DNA from: BCD1 sp965230565
GTDB lineage: Bacteria; Bacteroidota; Bacteroidia; Chitinophagales; Saprospiraceae
Direction of reading: 5' to 3'
Assembly: GCA_965230565.1 (NCBI GenBank)
Contig: CBDDLH010000016.1
Location: forward strand, 1,860,001 to 1,924,000
Length of the DNA: 64,000 nt
Of this stretch, positions 18,189 to 28,900 are shown piece by piece. A program made the translations under genes and the position numbers. The number at the start of each line of letters is the position of its first letter. The stretch's first letter is position 1. Below the pieces are notes generated by a model. It did no database searches, was not told the origin of the DNA, and saw only the letters and a program-made list of their open reading frames with translations.

Positions 18189-19070
18189 ATGGAGAACACC
18201 AAATTACCCATCACAAACCTTGTATTAGAAGGTGGTGGGGTTAAAGGCATAGCTTATGTTGGAGCACTAGAAGTACTGGATGACATTTCGATTCTTGAAA
18301 AAATTGAAAATGTTGCAGGAACTTCCGCAGGTGCCATCACAGCTTGCCTTGTTGCCCTGAGGTATTCCGCCGAGGACATTAAAAAAATCGTATTTGATCT
18401 TGACTTTAATTCATTTGAAGACCACAAAAATCCATTGAGGATTACTACCAAGTATGGGCTTTATGCCGGAGATGCCTTTTTGGAATGGATTTCCAACCTG
18501 ATCGCAAAAAAAGACCTGAATCCCAAAGCCACTTTTTCTGATTTTGAAAAAGCCGGATGCAGAAACCTCAAAGTATTTGCCACAGATCTTTACACCAAAG
18601 ATCTTCAGGAATTTTCCGCTCAGGAAACTCCTGACACCATTGTAGCTGAAGCAGTAAGGGCTTCCATGTCGATACCGTTGTTCTTCAAATCGTGGAATTT
18701 CAGCAACAACCTTCCCAATGACCATATCTTTGTAGATGGAGGGGTTTTACTCAACTTCCCCATAAATACTTTCAATGAAAAGGAGCATAAATTAGGTCAT
18801 ACACTTGGTCTGCACCTCGACAATCTAAGCGGAACAAAAAACCAGGATGCATTTGGGTATGATCACATCGGAAAATATATTCGGTCCTTGTTTGACACCC
18901 TTCTCCGGGCGCAAATAGTTGATTTCGAAGAAAACCCGGAAGAGTTAAAACACACCTTAAGAATTGACGACCTGGGCGTTTCCGCCACTGATTTTGGGCT
19001 TTCTGATGAAACAAAAAACAAGTTGATCGAGCAAGGACAAATTGCAGCCAAAGCATTTTTTAATAAATAA
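18189..19070 (+). CDS. Patatin-like phospholipase
   Basis: A 293-residue lipid acyl hydrolase. The start is taken at 18189 (MENTKLPITN); the longer frame from 18138 adds 17 residues without family character. The oxyanion loop EGGGVKG is at 14-20, the nucleophile elbow GTSAG at 44-48 (Ser46) and the catalytic Asp183 in DGGVLLNFP, so the Ser-Asp dyad is complete. No signal peptide is seen, so the enzyme is probably cytoplasmic. The first tail-collar gene starts 50 bases downstream on the same strand without a clear terminator between, so the two may be co-transcribed. Patatins act in lipid turnover but also as effectors in bacterial defence systems. Confidence 0.92.
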   Translation: MENTKLPITNLVLEGGGVKGIAYVGALEVLDDISILEKIENVAGTSAGAITACLVALRYSAEDIKKIVFDLDFNSFEDHKNPLRITTKYGLYAGDAFLEWISNLIAKKDLNPKATFSDFEKAGCRNLKVFATDLYTKDLQEFSAQETPDTIVAEAVRASMSIPLFFKSWNFSNNLPNDHIFVDGGVLLNFPINTFNEKEHKLGHTLGLHLDNLSGTKNQDAFGYDHIGKYIRSLFDTLLRAQIVDFEENPEELKHTLRIDDLGVSATDFGLSDETKNKLIEQGQIAAKAFFNK

Positions 19071-19073
19071 GGT

Positions 19074-19087
19074 TGCCCCTAGGGGCA
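19074..19087. repeat. 14-bp perfect palindrome after the patatin gene
   Basis: TGCCCCTAGGGGCA begins 4 bases after the patatin stop. No U-run follows, so it is probably not a terminator; it may be a protein-binding site or RNA processing point within the patatin-collar unit. Confidence 0.4.
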
Positions 19088-19120
19088 TAACCCGTTTTGT
19101 GAACACCTCAACCAAAATCC

Positions 19121-19651
19121 ATGGAACCATTTATTGGAGAAATCGTGCTGTTCGGGGGGAATTTTGCCCCAAAAGGCTGGTCTTTTTGCAATGGCCAATT
19201 ATTATCCATTGAAGTAAATCCGGCCCTGTATTCCATACTTGGCACTAATTTCGGTGGCGACGGAATTTCCACTTTTGGTTTACCGGATTTAAGAGGACGT
19301 GTCCCGGTACATCCCGGGAATGGAGTTGGACTTTCAAAAAGAACTTTAGGAGAGACTGGCGGTTCGGAATCCATTGAACTTCAGATTACAGAAATTCCTG
19401 AACACAACCATGTGGTTTCTTCCACCATCAATATGCCGATCATCTATGAAAAGCCTTCCGCAAAAGGCAACATTGATTATATGATCACCACAGGTTCTCA
19501 AATCACTCAAAGTGAGCAGATTCCTGAGGTCAGCACCTCTTTGTATAATACTGAAAAAACCGGCAAGAACATGCCTCACAATAATATGCAACCGTTTCAA
19601 TGTATCAATTACATCATAGCGCTGCAAGGCATTTACCCTGCCAGAACATAA
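19121..19651 (+). CDS. Phage tail collar domain protein 1 (divergent copy)
   Basis: A 176-residue protein of the tail-collar / MdpB-like family. The N-terminal two-thirds carries the collar pattern: MEPFIGEIVLFGGNFAPKGW, then CNGQLLSI, the LGTNFGGDGISTFGLPDLRG segment and PVHPGNG. The C-terminal part ends QPFQCINYIIALQGIYPAR, as in the other copies. Its middle (about 105-150) differs from the three other paralogues. It has no signal peptide. It is 50 bases after the patatin and 41 bases before the next copy. Related domains sit at the tips of phage tail fibres and in bacterial proteins of unknown function; no other phage structural gene is near. Confidence 0.85.
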   Translation: MEPFIGEIVLFGGNFAPKGWSFCNGQLLSIEVNPALYSILGTNFGGDGISTFGLPDLRGRVPVHPGNGVGLSKRTLGETGGSESIELQITEIPEHNHVVSSTINMPIIYEKPSAKGNIDYMITTGSQITQSEQIPEVSTSLYNTEKTGKNMPHNNMQPFQCINYIIALQGIYPART

Positions 19652-19692
19652 TGAACCAAAACAGATTTTTTCACTAATAAAACTAGAAAAAC

Positions 19693-20211
19693 ATGGAACC
19701 TTTTATCGGTCAAATTCAGCCTTTTGGATTCAATTTCCCACCCCGGGGATGGGCACTTTGTGATGGAGCCTTATTGCCCATTAGCAATTATACCGCTGTT
19801 TTCTCACTGTTAGGCACCACCTTTGGTGGTGATGGTCGTACGACTTTTGCATTACCAGATCTGAGAGGAAGATCTATCGTTCATGTAGGCCAAGGACCAG
19901 GTTTAAGCCACATCTCCTGGGGAGAAAGAGGCGGTGCAGAAAATATCGCCCTCAACACTGCCCATATGCCTGCTCACAACCACACAACGACCATGAACCT
20001 GGGTGGTACTGCTGAAGAATCCGGCGCAGGACATTTCATTGGCTCTAGTGGTACAATCTTTGCCGAAGATGCACAATCAGGAAGTACGCTTAATGCAGGA
20101 GCCATTACTTCTGGAAATACTGGAAGTGGACAAGCTTTCAACAACAGAAATCCTTTCCTGGGAATATACGTAAGTATTGCACTTACAGGAATCTTCCCAT
20201 CGAGAAGCTAA
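19693..20211 (+). CDS. Phage tail collar domain protein 2
   Basis: A 172-residue tail-collar (MdpB-like) protein: MEPFIGQIQPFGFNFPPRGW, CDGALLPI, LGTTFGGDGRTTFALPDLRG, then a His-Asn-His segment (PAHNHTTTMNLGGTAEESG, about residue 95 onward) and the C-terminal GIYVSIALTGIFPSRS. The Gly/Ser/Ala-rich region between about 105 and 150 is almost identical in protein sequence to copies 3 and 4. No signal peptide. It is followed 12 bases later by a strong terminator, closing a patatin-collar1-collar2 unit. Confidence 0.87.
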   Translation: MEPFIGQIQPFGFNFPPRGWALCDGALLPISNYTAVFSLLGTTFGGDGRTTFALPDLRGRSIVHVGQGPGLSHISWGERGGAENIALNTAHMPAHNHTTTMNLGGTAEESGAGHFIGSSGTIFAEDAQSGSTLNAGAITSGNTGSGQAFNNRNPFLGIYVSIALTGIFPSRS

Positions 20212-20223
20212 GAACAGTCACTA

Positions 20224-20258
20224 TACTCTTCCGGTTCAGCCGGAAGAGTATTTCTTTT
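20224..20258 (+). terminator. Terminator after collar gene 2
   Basis: TACTCTTCCGG (20224-20234) and CCGGAAGAGTA (20240-20250) form a perfect 11-bp stem with a 5-base loop and a T-rich tail. Confidence 0.88.
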
Positions 20259-20307
20259 CCAAACGTAATATGGAAAGTTGAAAAGCTTTCCATCAAAATT
20301 TTTAATC

Positions 20308-20931
20308 ATGCAAATAATCGTTAAAACAGCACCTGAGGAATTAAAAAGAGCCAGAAAATGGTGGCAGGATCTGGAATTGCAGTGGAAATTCGCCTATAAC
20401 GAAGCCGTTTTCGGAAAAGGTCCCACCATTGAACCTCCACGCGATGAAGAATTAATGCTATTATTGATCCGGGCAGACACCTTGAGGTTTGCCGGTCCTT
20501 TGGCACACAACCCCAATATCACGACCCCGCTGACCAATTTATCAGGACTCATTCCGCTTTACCACCTGAAATATCTTTCACTAACGCACATGAAAGTTTC
20601 CGGTTTAACAGAGCTCAGGAGGCACACACAACTGGAACACCTGTTTGTCTATAATAACCAACTGACTTCTCTGGATGGTATTGAAGGTATGCTCAACCTC
20701 AAAGATCTCTATTTTCAAAACAACCAGATACAAGATCTTACACCCATTGCAAGGTTAACCAATTTACATACGATTTACGCCTCCGGCAACAAAATCAATA
20801 AAATTAACGGCCTTTCTGATAAGCACGGGGACAACCTCCGCAAGTTTTACATTTTGCCAAATGATGATCTTCCTGACAGGGAAATCATTAGAACTCAAAA
20901 TGAGGTAGGCATTATTTGCAGAACCGGCTGA
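20308..20931 (+). CDS. Leucine-rich repeat protein
   Basis: A 207-residue protein with the start taken at MQIIVKTAPEE (20308); the longer frame adds 10 residues of leader. Residues about 60-185 contain four to five internalin-type LRRs, for example LKYLSLTHMKVSGLTEL, LEHLFVYNNQLTSLDGI, LKDLYFQNNQIQDLTPI and LHTIYASGNKINKINGL. The N-terminal cap (1-55) is helical and charged (ELKRARKWWQDLELQWKFAYNEA). No signal peptide or T9SS tail, so it is likely cytoplasmic. It lies between two pairs of collar genes with its own terminator on each side. A protein-binding role is inferred from the LRR fold. Confidence 0.85.
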   Translation: MQIIVKTAPEELKRARKWWQDLELQWKFAYNEAVFGKGPTIEPPRDEELMLLLIRADTLRFAGPLAHNPNITTPLTNLSGLIPLYHLKYLSLTHMKVSGLTELRRHTQLEHLFVYNNQLTSLDGIEGMLNLKDLYFQNNQIQDLTPIARLTNLHTIYASGNKINKINGLSDKHGDNLRKFYILPNDDLPDREIIRTQNEVGIICRTG

Positions 20932-20970
20932 TGTAGATTTTACAAAATATATACGTTTGGAAATTTGGAT

Positions 20971-21003
20971 GCCCCTGGTTATGCAAATACCCGGGGGCTT
21001 TTC
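20971..21003 (+). terminator. Terminator after the LRR gene
   Basis: GCCCCTGG (20971-20978) pairs with CCGGGGGC (20991-20998) with one G-U pair, then TTTTCC. Confidence 0.75.
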
Positions 21004-21043
21004 CAGGCTCAACTTTTAATTAGTCAACCAAAATATTTTAATT

Positions 21044-21562
21044 ATGGAACCATTTATCGGTCAAATTCAGGCCTTCGGCTTTGGTTTTACACCAAGGAAC
21101 TGGGCATTTTGTGATGGTCAGCTGATGGCTATTAGTCAATGGCAGGCATTATTTTCTCTTTTGGGTACCACCTTTGGCGGTGACGGTCGCACGACTTTTG
21201 GTCTGCCCGACCTTAGAAGTCGATCGATCGTGCATGTAGGACAAGGCCCAGGATTGAGTAATATCCGCTGGGGTGAGAAAAGCGGTGCGGAAAATATTAC
21301 GCTCAACACTGCTCATATCCCGGCTCACAACCACACAACCACCATGAACCTTGGCGGTACTGCGGAAGAATCCGGTGCCGGACATTTCATCGGATCCAGC
21401 GGGACTATCTTCGCTGAAGATGCACAGGCTGGAAGTACCCTCAATGCAGGAGCTATCACCTCAGCAAATACCGGTGGAGGGCAAGCCTTTAACAACAGAA
21501 ATCCTTTCCTCGGTATTTACGTAAGTATTGCACTTACAGGAATCTTCCCATCCAGGAGTTAA
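21044..21562 (+). CDS. Phage tail collar domain protein 3
   Basis: A 172-residue paralogue of copy 2, the same length and with the same pattern: MEPFIGQIQAFGFGFTPRNW, CDGQLMAI, FGGDGRTTFGLPDLRSR, PAHNHTTTMNLGG, and GIYVSIALTGIFPSRS at the end. Differences from copy 2 concentrate in the first 95 residues. Codons differ at many third positions even where the protein is identical, so the duplication is not recent. It is 50 bases before copy 4 and probably co-transcribed with it. Confidence 0.87.
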   Translation: MEPFIGQIQAFGFGFTPRNWAFCDGQLMAISQWQALFSLLGTTFGGDGRTTFGLPDLRSRSIVHVGQGPGLSNIRWGEKSGAENITLNTAHIPAHNHTTTMNLGGTAEESGAGHFIGSSGTIFAEDAQAGSTLNAGAITSANTGGGQAFNNRNPFLGIYVSIALTGIFPSRS

Positions 21563-21612
21563 AAGGTCCCTGTTAATTAATTTAATTTTTAAATCAACTA
21601 AAATCAATTATC

Positions 21613-22131
21613 ATGCAACCTTTTCTTGGTCAAATTCAGGCTTTTGGATTTAACTTCCCTCCGAGAGGCTGGGCACTTTGTGATGGACAATTGTTACCCA
21701 TCGCTTCTAATACCGCTTTATTTTCCCTACTAGGTACCACTTTCGGTGGTGACGGAAGAACAACCTTCAAACTTCCCGATCTTAGGGGAAGGTCTATCGT
21801 CCACGTAGGAAATGGCCCGGGATTATCAACTATTTCCTGGGGTGAAGTTGGTGGCAGGGAGAACATCGCCCTTGCAGTTGGCAATTTGCCTGCTCACAAT
21901 CACACAACAACGATGAACTTAGGTGGAACAGCTGAAGAATCCGGTGCCGGACATTTTATCGGATCCAGCGGAACGCTTTTTGCAGAAGATGCACAAGCTG
22001 GAAGCACACTGAATGCAGGAGCAATCACTTCCGGAAATACCGGTAGTGGCAATGCTTATAACAATAGAAATCCATTTACTGGGATTTATGTCTGTATAGC
22101 TCTAGAAGGGGTCTATCCTTCCAGAAATTAA
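21613..22131 (+). CDS. Phage tail collar domain protein 4
   Basis: A 172-residue collar paralogue: MQPFLGQIQAFGFNFPPRGW, CDGQLLPI, FGGDGRTTFKLPDLRG, then the shared HNHTTTMNLGGTAEESGAGH segment (from about residue 97) and a slightly different end, GIYVCIALEGVYPSRN. No signal peptide. It ends the cluster, with a terminator 15 bases later. Confidence 0.87.
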   Translation: MQPFLGQIQAFGFNFPPRGWALCDGQLLPIASNTALFSLLGTTFGGDGRTTFKLPDLRGRSIVHVGNGPGLSTISWGEVGGRENIALAVGNLPAHNHTTTMNLGGTAEESGAGHFIGSSGTLFAEDAQAGSTLNAGAITSGNTGSGNAYNNRNPFTGIYVCIALEGVYPSRN

Positions 22132-22145
22132 ACTAAACTTCAACA

Positions 22146-22180
22146 GACTCCCTCCCGTTTGCGGGGGGAGTTCTTCTTTT
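22146..22180 (+). terminator. Terminator after collar gene 4
   Basis: GACTCCCTCCCG pairs with GCGGGGGGAGT around TTT with one bulged base, then TTCTTCTTTT. A similar GCGGGGGGAGTTCTT hairpin recurs at about 22518-22556 in the gap that follows. Confidence 0.75.
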
Positions 22181-22296
22181 ATTCCCCATTGTATAATTAC
22201 AGTTTTTTTATATTTCAACTCGACTCTGATATCACTTCAAAATCAGGCTGGAAAAACGTTGAATGAAGAAATGAAAAAGTTAAAACAACCCTGACT

Positions 22297-22406
22297 GAAC
22301 CGCAGAATTTCCAACCTGCCTTACTGCGACAGCAGGCAAGGTATCGAATGTAAAAGTTTTCACCCCTTCTACATTCGATATTCTGCTGTTGGAAATTCTG
22401 CGGTTC
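22297..22406. repeat. Three-armed palindromic element (110 bp)
   Basis: Outer arms 22297-22315 and 22388-22406 are perfectly complementary over 19 bp (core AACCGCAGAATTTCCAAC). Inside are two further hairpins: TGCCT..CTG/CAG..AGGCA (22317-22338) and an 11-bp stem TATCGAATGTA (22342-22352) with TACATTCGATA (22370-22380). The element could fold as a cruciform or a three-way-junction RNA. It lies in the 853-base gap before the giant T9SS gene; otherwise that gap holds two terminator-like hairpins and an AT-rich leader without a supported gene. Confidence 0.75.
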
Positions 22407-22984
22407 TGCCACAGGTTTTATTGATTATTTATTCATTTTCATTTTTAATAGTGAGATTTTCTCTATGATAAGCCTAAATACAGATTTAAAAAACCTCTCA
22501 TCCTTTTGGTATTAAAGCCTCCGCCTGCGGGGGGAGTTCTTATTTTATTGTCATGCCACGTATTTCTACGTTTTTTTCAAATCAGGTAGAAATACTCTTT
22601 TTTAAACCTCCATTCCTTCCCAATTTTGCATTACCGGATCCCAGGTAAGTCACATACAATCAAAAAAATATTTTATAAAAAACCTTAATTTGTAACATTT
22701 TGATAATGAATTTTTTTGCAAAATATTTTTTAGCAAAATCACATACAAAAAAGGGGAAGTTACGCAACCTGTGGACAATTCCTCCGTACACCAAAAGGTC
22801 TAATTCTATTTATCCAATCATTTACACAATCCCTACACAGTTAAATAACAGTTAACCCCTGTTACAGATGTCTTTTTTTGATACACTGACAATGACTCAT
22901 TTTAAACATCCAGACGTAATTTATTGACATTTTATTCCTTACTTTTTTTAAACCACCTGAACACTTTTTTTTAAAACCAAAATC

Positions 22985-25900
22985 ATGAAAAAATTCACTT
23001 TGTTCACTACACTTTTCCTGGCCGTTTTTTGTCTGGGAAAAATACATGCTCAGAAAGTAGCTATTATCGGGTATAATGGTAGTTCTCCTGATGGGATAAG
23101 CATAGTTGCATTGGAAACTATTTCAGCAGGAACAAAAATTTACTTTACAGATAAACCTTACTTAGGAGGAGGCAATTTTGGAACGGGAGAGACCTCCTGG
23201 TCCTACACTGTTCCTTCAGGGGGGTTGAGCCTTGGAGATGTGGTAGTTTTCTCAGAAACTTCCTCAAATACAATGACTTTAACTTGTAATATTTCCGGCA
23301 CTGATCAGGCAAATGCCAGCTGTGGTAGTTTTGGCGATTTATTTGGAAGTTCGCTTTCCTATTCAGGATCCGGACTAGATAACATATTTGCCTATCGGGA
23401 TACTGACAGCAATCCGGAAAACGGAGTTTCAGAAATTTATGCAGTTTTTGCAATAAATGGCAGCATAGGGGGGGAAGATCCTACTCCCTTTTCAGCTAAT
23501 GCAGTAGTTGTCCACAACCTGACCACTAATTCAGCCATTAATCATTTCGATTTTATCAATAGCTTAAGGTCAAGTGTAGGAAGTAGTAAAGCCTCAATCA
23601 TTGCAGCAGTTGAGGATCCCTCAAATTATAATAAAAGTACCGGCAATACAACATTATCCCGCGTACCCTTCACAGTTCCTTCCAACCCGGTACTCACCAT
23701 GACTGGCCCAGCCAGCCCTGTAGCTGAGGACGGAGCGGCCAATCTCACATACACCTTCACACTCACACCAGCCCCCTCAGGAAATGTTACCGTCAATTTC
23801 AATGTAGGAGGAACGGCAAGTTCTTCAACTGACTATTCACCATCCGGATCAGCCACATTTGGAGCTTCTTCCGGAACCATTGTAGTTGGTAATTCAGGAC
23901 AAGCCATCTTAACCATAAATCCAACTGTTGACACAGACCTTGAACCTGACGAAACAGTCATCATAACTCCTACCTCAGGCACTGGATATGATCTTGGAGC
24001 TTCATCGGCAACCGGAATAATTACCAACGACGATGTACTCACTCCTTCCTGTCCCTGGGTGGCAATTACCGGGGCAAATCATGACGGCGCCGATGGGTTT
24101 TCATTTGTAGCATTGGATGATCTGACAGCTGGTCAGGTGGTTTATTTCACCGAAAATGAATTCAATAATACCTCCCTTACTTTTAATAGCAATACTTCAG
24201 AAGCCATTCTAAAATGGACTGCCCCCTCTGGCGTTCAACGAGGGGATGTAATCGTTATTAAAGAAACCTCTTCAAATACCTTCTCCTTAAATTGTACAGA
24301 TGGTAGCGGTGGGACCTGTGGGACTCTTATTCACGTCAGTGGCTCAGCCGGATTGGCTCTGGGGGGGACTCATGGAGATGGCCTTTATGCCTATGGGGAT
24401 ACTGATGACGATCCAACTAATGGAATATCAGAGGTTTACTCCGTTTTATACACAGGTGATGGGGAAAACAGCATCACTGGAGGTAATATTCCAGCCATAA
24501 GAGACCCCTCTGCAGTTTATGCCAATGCCGTTGTTGTCGACGGTTTCCCTGCTGTACAACCAAACAGAACAGAATACAAACCATCCCTCCGAAACGTAAC
24601 CGTTTCCCAGGGAAATTTTGAAGATCTAACCAAATGGGATCATGCTCAACCAAATGTTGATCTCTCCACTACCCCATTTAACAATATTATCATCAAAACA
24701 GGATCAGCCAACTCTCCGGTAACCGTTACTGTTTCACCAGGATCGGTTCTCGAGGATTCCGGAAATTCCATGGTTTTCACTTTTACTTTAAACGGTCCTT
24801 CCCAGGGAGATTTTGATGTTTCGTTCCAGGTATCCGGAACCGCTACTTATTTGACAGATTATACCGTTACTACCCAGGGAGGCAATTCCTCCTTTAATGC
24901 CAATTCCGGCGTGGTAACCATATTTAATGTCCTCAGTTCTGGTACTATTACTGTAACCCCGGTTGCTGATTCTGGCTTGGAACCTGACGAAACCGTTATT
25001 TTGTCTATTGTCAGTGGAGCCAATTACGATGCTGGCAGCCCGGGAGCGGCTACCGGAACCATCACCAATGATGATGTAGGGCCTTCTACCTGTCCATTGG
25101 TAGCTGTCACAGGTTTAAATCACTCATCCCCGGATGGCTTTTCTTTTGGGGCGCTTACGGACATTACGGCAGGTACAGAAATATATTTCACCGACAAACC
25201 ATACAGTACCGCAACCCTTGCATTTGAAACAGGAGAAGCTGTAATGAAATGGACCGCACCGGCAGGAGTAAATCAAGGGGATGTTTTTGTTGTAAAAGAA
25301 ACTTCATCAAACGTGCTGGCTCTTTCCTGCACTGATGGCAGTGGAGCAACCTGTGGAACCCTAAGTTTGGAAAGTGGAAGTTTTGCTGTCGGACCGAATG
25401 GGGAAGCCTTTTATGCTTACCTGGATAGTGATAATAATCCGGAAAATGGGATTACAGAAATCCTTGCCGTACTATATACCGGGGACTCAGAAACCACCTC
25501 TCCGGGAGGTAATATTCCGGCATCTGAATCGCCAGCAATAATTTACCCCAGTTCAATAGTTGTTGATGGATTTCCGGCAACAGCTCCAAACAGAACGGAA
25601 TACAATCCTTCTGGCAGAAATGTATCTGTCGACCAGGCAGATGTTGAAAATCCGTCTAATTGGGTACACGCACAGGCAAATGCAGACCTGTCCACTACCC
25701 CATTCGCACAAATAGAAATATTACTTTCGATCAGCTGTCCGGCAGATCAACTCAATATAGAAGGCTGTGGCCCTGAATATATGAATTCAACCACTAACCT
25801 ACCCTATTCCACTTCTGTTCAAACGATTTCTGAAGCGGATTTCACCGGAGAAGGTGGAAGTATCAACTCCGGCGGAACGGTTACCAGTATAACTTATGTA

Positions 25901-28900
25901 GATGCCGTTTCAGGCAGTTATCCATTTACGGTCACCAGAACTTTTACCGTAATTGATGATTGCCCGAACACTGCAATTTGTAGCCAGACGTTCATCATCG
26001 ACGATAATACAGCTCCAACGGCTGACACACCTGCTGCTATCAATGTAACTTGCCCGGGAAATGTTCCTGCCCCGGACATTTCAGTAGTAACAGGAGTTGC
26101 CGATAATTGTGTACCAGCCAGCTGTGAGATCTGGATCAATGAAATTCATTATGATAATACCGGTGGAGATACCGGAGAATTTGTAGAAGTTGCAGGAAGA
26201 GCAGGAACGGATTTGACCAGTTATTCTATTGTTTATTACAATGGTAATGGTGGTGGAACTTATGACAGCCCTACAGCACTTACGGGTACCATTGACAATG
26301 AAAGTAGTGGCTTTGGAGCCGTTTCATTTGCCAAAACTGGCATTCAAAATGGTTCCCCGGATGGTCTTGCCCTGGTAAAAGATGGTACTACTGTCATTGA
26401 ATTTATCAGTTACGAAGGAACCTTCACTGCAACCAATGGTCCTGCCTCAGGAATGACCTCAGTGGATATTGGCGTTAGCGAACCAAGCAGTCAGGCAGTA
26501 GGTGAAAGTTTGTCAAAAACAGGTACAGGAAATACAGGAGCCGATTTCACATTTACAGATGGAGCCGAATCTCCAGGTGACCTGAATATTGGTCAGACCA
26601 TGACTCCGGCACCACCTTGTGGAGGAAGTGTAACGGTGACGCATGATTCTGACAGTGATAACGGCGGTGCCGGTTCTGCCGCAAGTCCGCTGGTAATCAC
26701 CAGAACTTATAAACTTCAGGACCCTGCGGGCAACATGGGATTTGTCAATCAAACGATCAACGTAATAGATAACCAGGCACCAACGGCTAACTGCCCTGCT
26801 GATATTACAAGCGGAAGCGATCAAGGCATATGTGGTGCCGTTGTCAGCTTTAATGCGTCCGGAACAGATAATTGTTCGGTGGGTAGTATTACATACTCAC
26901 AGAACCCTGGAACAGTTTTTCCAGTCGGAACAACCAGTGTAACTACAACGGTTTCTGATGTTGCAGGAAATACAGGCACCTGCTCTTTTAACGTTACGGT
27001 AAATGACACAGAAAATCCAACCATATCTTGCCCTGCTTCAATTACCACAAACAATACTCCAGGGCAGTGCGGTGCAAATGTAACATTTAGCGTAAGTGCC
27101 GCGGATAACTGTCCGGGAGTGTCCTACACATGTACCCCTAACTCCGGAGATTTCTTTCCGGTAGGTACGACTACCGTTTCCTGTCTTGCAACTGATGCGG
27201 CCGGAAATCAGGCCTCCTGCTCTTTTAACGTTACGGTAAATGATACCGAAGCACCCCAGCTAATCCCGCCGGTTGCTTTTGCCGATACCATCAAGGTCGA
27301 TAATGATTCCGGGCTTTGCGGAGCATCTGTTTCCTTTACTGTTTCTGCTACGGATAATTGTGCGGGAGTGACCTATTCCTGCTCTGCTAACTCAGGTGAT
27401 TTCTTTCCGTTGGGTAATACCAATGTCAATTGCACAGCGACAGATGCAGCAGGAAATATGAGCAGTGGCTTTTTCGTCATCACAGTATCTGAAACTAAAC
27501 CTGCAGTAGCCGTTTGCGCAACAAATCAGACATTAAACCTTACCAGTGATGGAACGACAATCTTAAGCCCGTCACTTGTGGACGGAGGGTCATATTCTTG
27601 CGGAAGTTTCACCTTAAGTGTTGCTCCTAACCAATTCAACTGTGATAATGTAGGTGACATGGTTACTGTTACCCTTACCGCAACTGACGACTCCAACGGG
27701 AACTCTTCGACTTGTATGACAACGGTAACCATTGATGACCCGAATTCCTACTGCTGCGCACCACCTGACGCTATTTGTCAGAATCAAACCATTTCTCTAA
27801 ATGCAAATGGCATGGCATCAATTGCAGTAGCTGATATTAACAACAATAGTACAGCTGAATGTGGGCTCGCCTCCATGGTACTAAGCCAGACTTCATTTGA
27901 TTGTTCAGAAAAGGGTCAAAATACCGTAATCTTAACGGTTACTGACGTCAATGGGGATTCTGATGTATGTACCGCAACAGTGACCGTTGAAGACAACATG
28001 GCCCCAACGGCAGTCTGCCAGAACGCAACCGTTATTTTGGACGCCCAGGGCAACGGATCTGTTCAGGCTTCTGCCCTGGATGGTGGATCCACGGATAATT
28101 GTTCTACAACGTTTTTATATATACCAACCGCTTATGCCTTTACTTGTAGTAGTGTTGGTCCGAACACTGTGACCTTGACCGTTGTGGATGAAAGTTTAAA
28201 CACTTCGAACTGTACCGCAACCGTAACTGTAATTGACAACATCTTCCCTGACATCACCTGCCCGGGAGATATAGTTCAGAATAATGATCCGGGCCAATGC
28301 GGGGCAACCATCAATGTACCAGTTCCTCAGGCTTCGGATAATTGTGGTATTGCTGTTACGGAATTCCGCTATATTGAGGTAGACCCGGATAATGCAAATG
28401 CTGAAATTGGCACCTGGACAGGCTGGACAACGAATACCAATGTATTTTTCGCTGTCGGAAGCTGGAAGGTGGAATGGAATGTTGAGGATCCATCACAGAA
28501 CGGAAAAGTCTGTGATTTCTATATAACTATTAATGATAATCAGGATCCGGTAATCACTTGTCCGGGCACAGTTACATCCGGAACGGATCCGGGTCAATGT
28601 GGAGCGGATGTTTCCTTCACCGTATCTGCTACTGACAATTGTGCTGTAACGTACGTGTGTACAATTGGCGGTGACGGTGATCCTGTTCCAAGTGATTGTT
28701 ATGCCAACATAGTTGAACTGTCCCTTACGCTTGATAATTTCCCGGGTGAGACTACCTGGATGCTTTTGGATGGTAATGGGGGTTTCATTGATAGTGGTGG
28801 ACCGTATTTCATTGCAGGAGAAACGATTACTGAAACCTTTAATCTTCCGGACGGAGACTATACATTTATGATCAAAGATGCCATTGGTGATGGAATCTGT

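Noticed and set aside
18189..22131. Prophage or contractile injection system
   Set aside because: Only collar-domain genes are present. There is no sheath, tube, baseplate, ATPase, integrase or capsid gene and no attachment site.
22518..22556. Second intrinsic terminator in the 22.1-23.0 kb gap
   Set aside because: It shares GCGGGGGGAGTTCTT with the terminator at 22146 but its stem has mismatches and no gene precedes it; probably a decayed copy.
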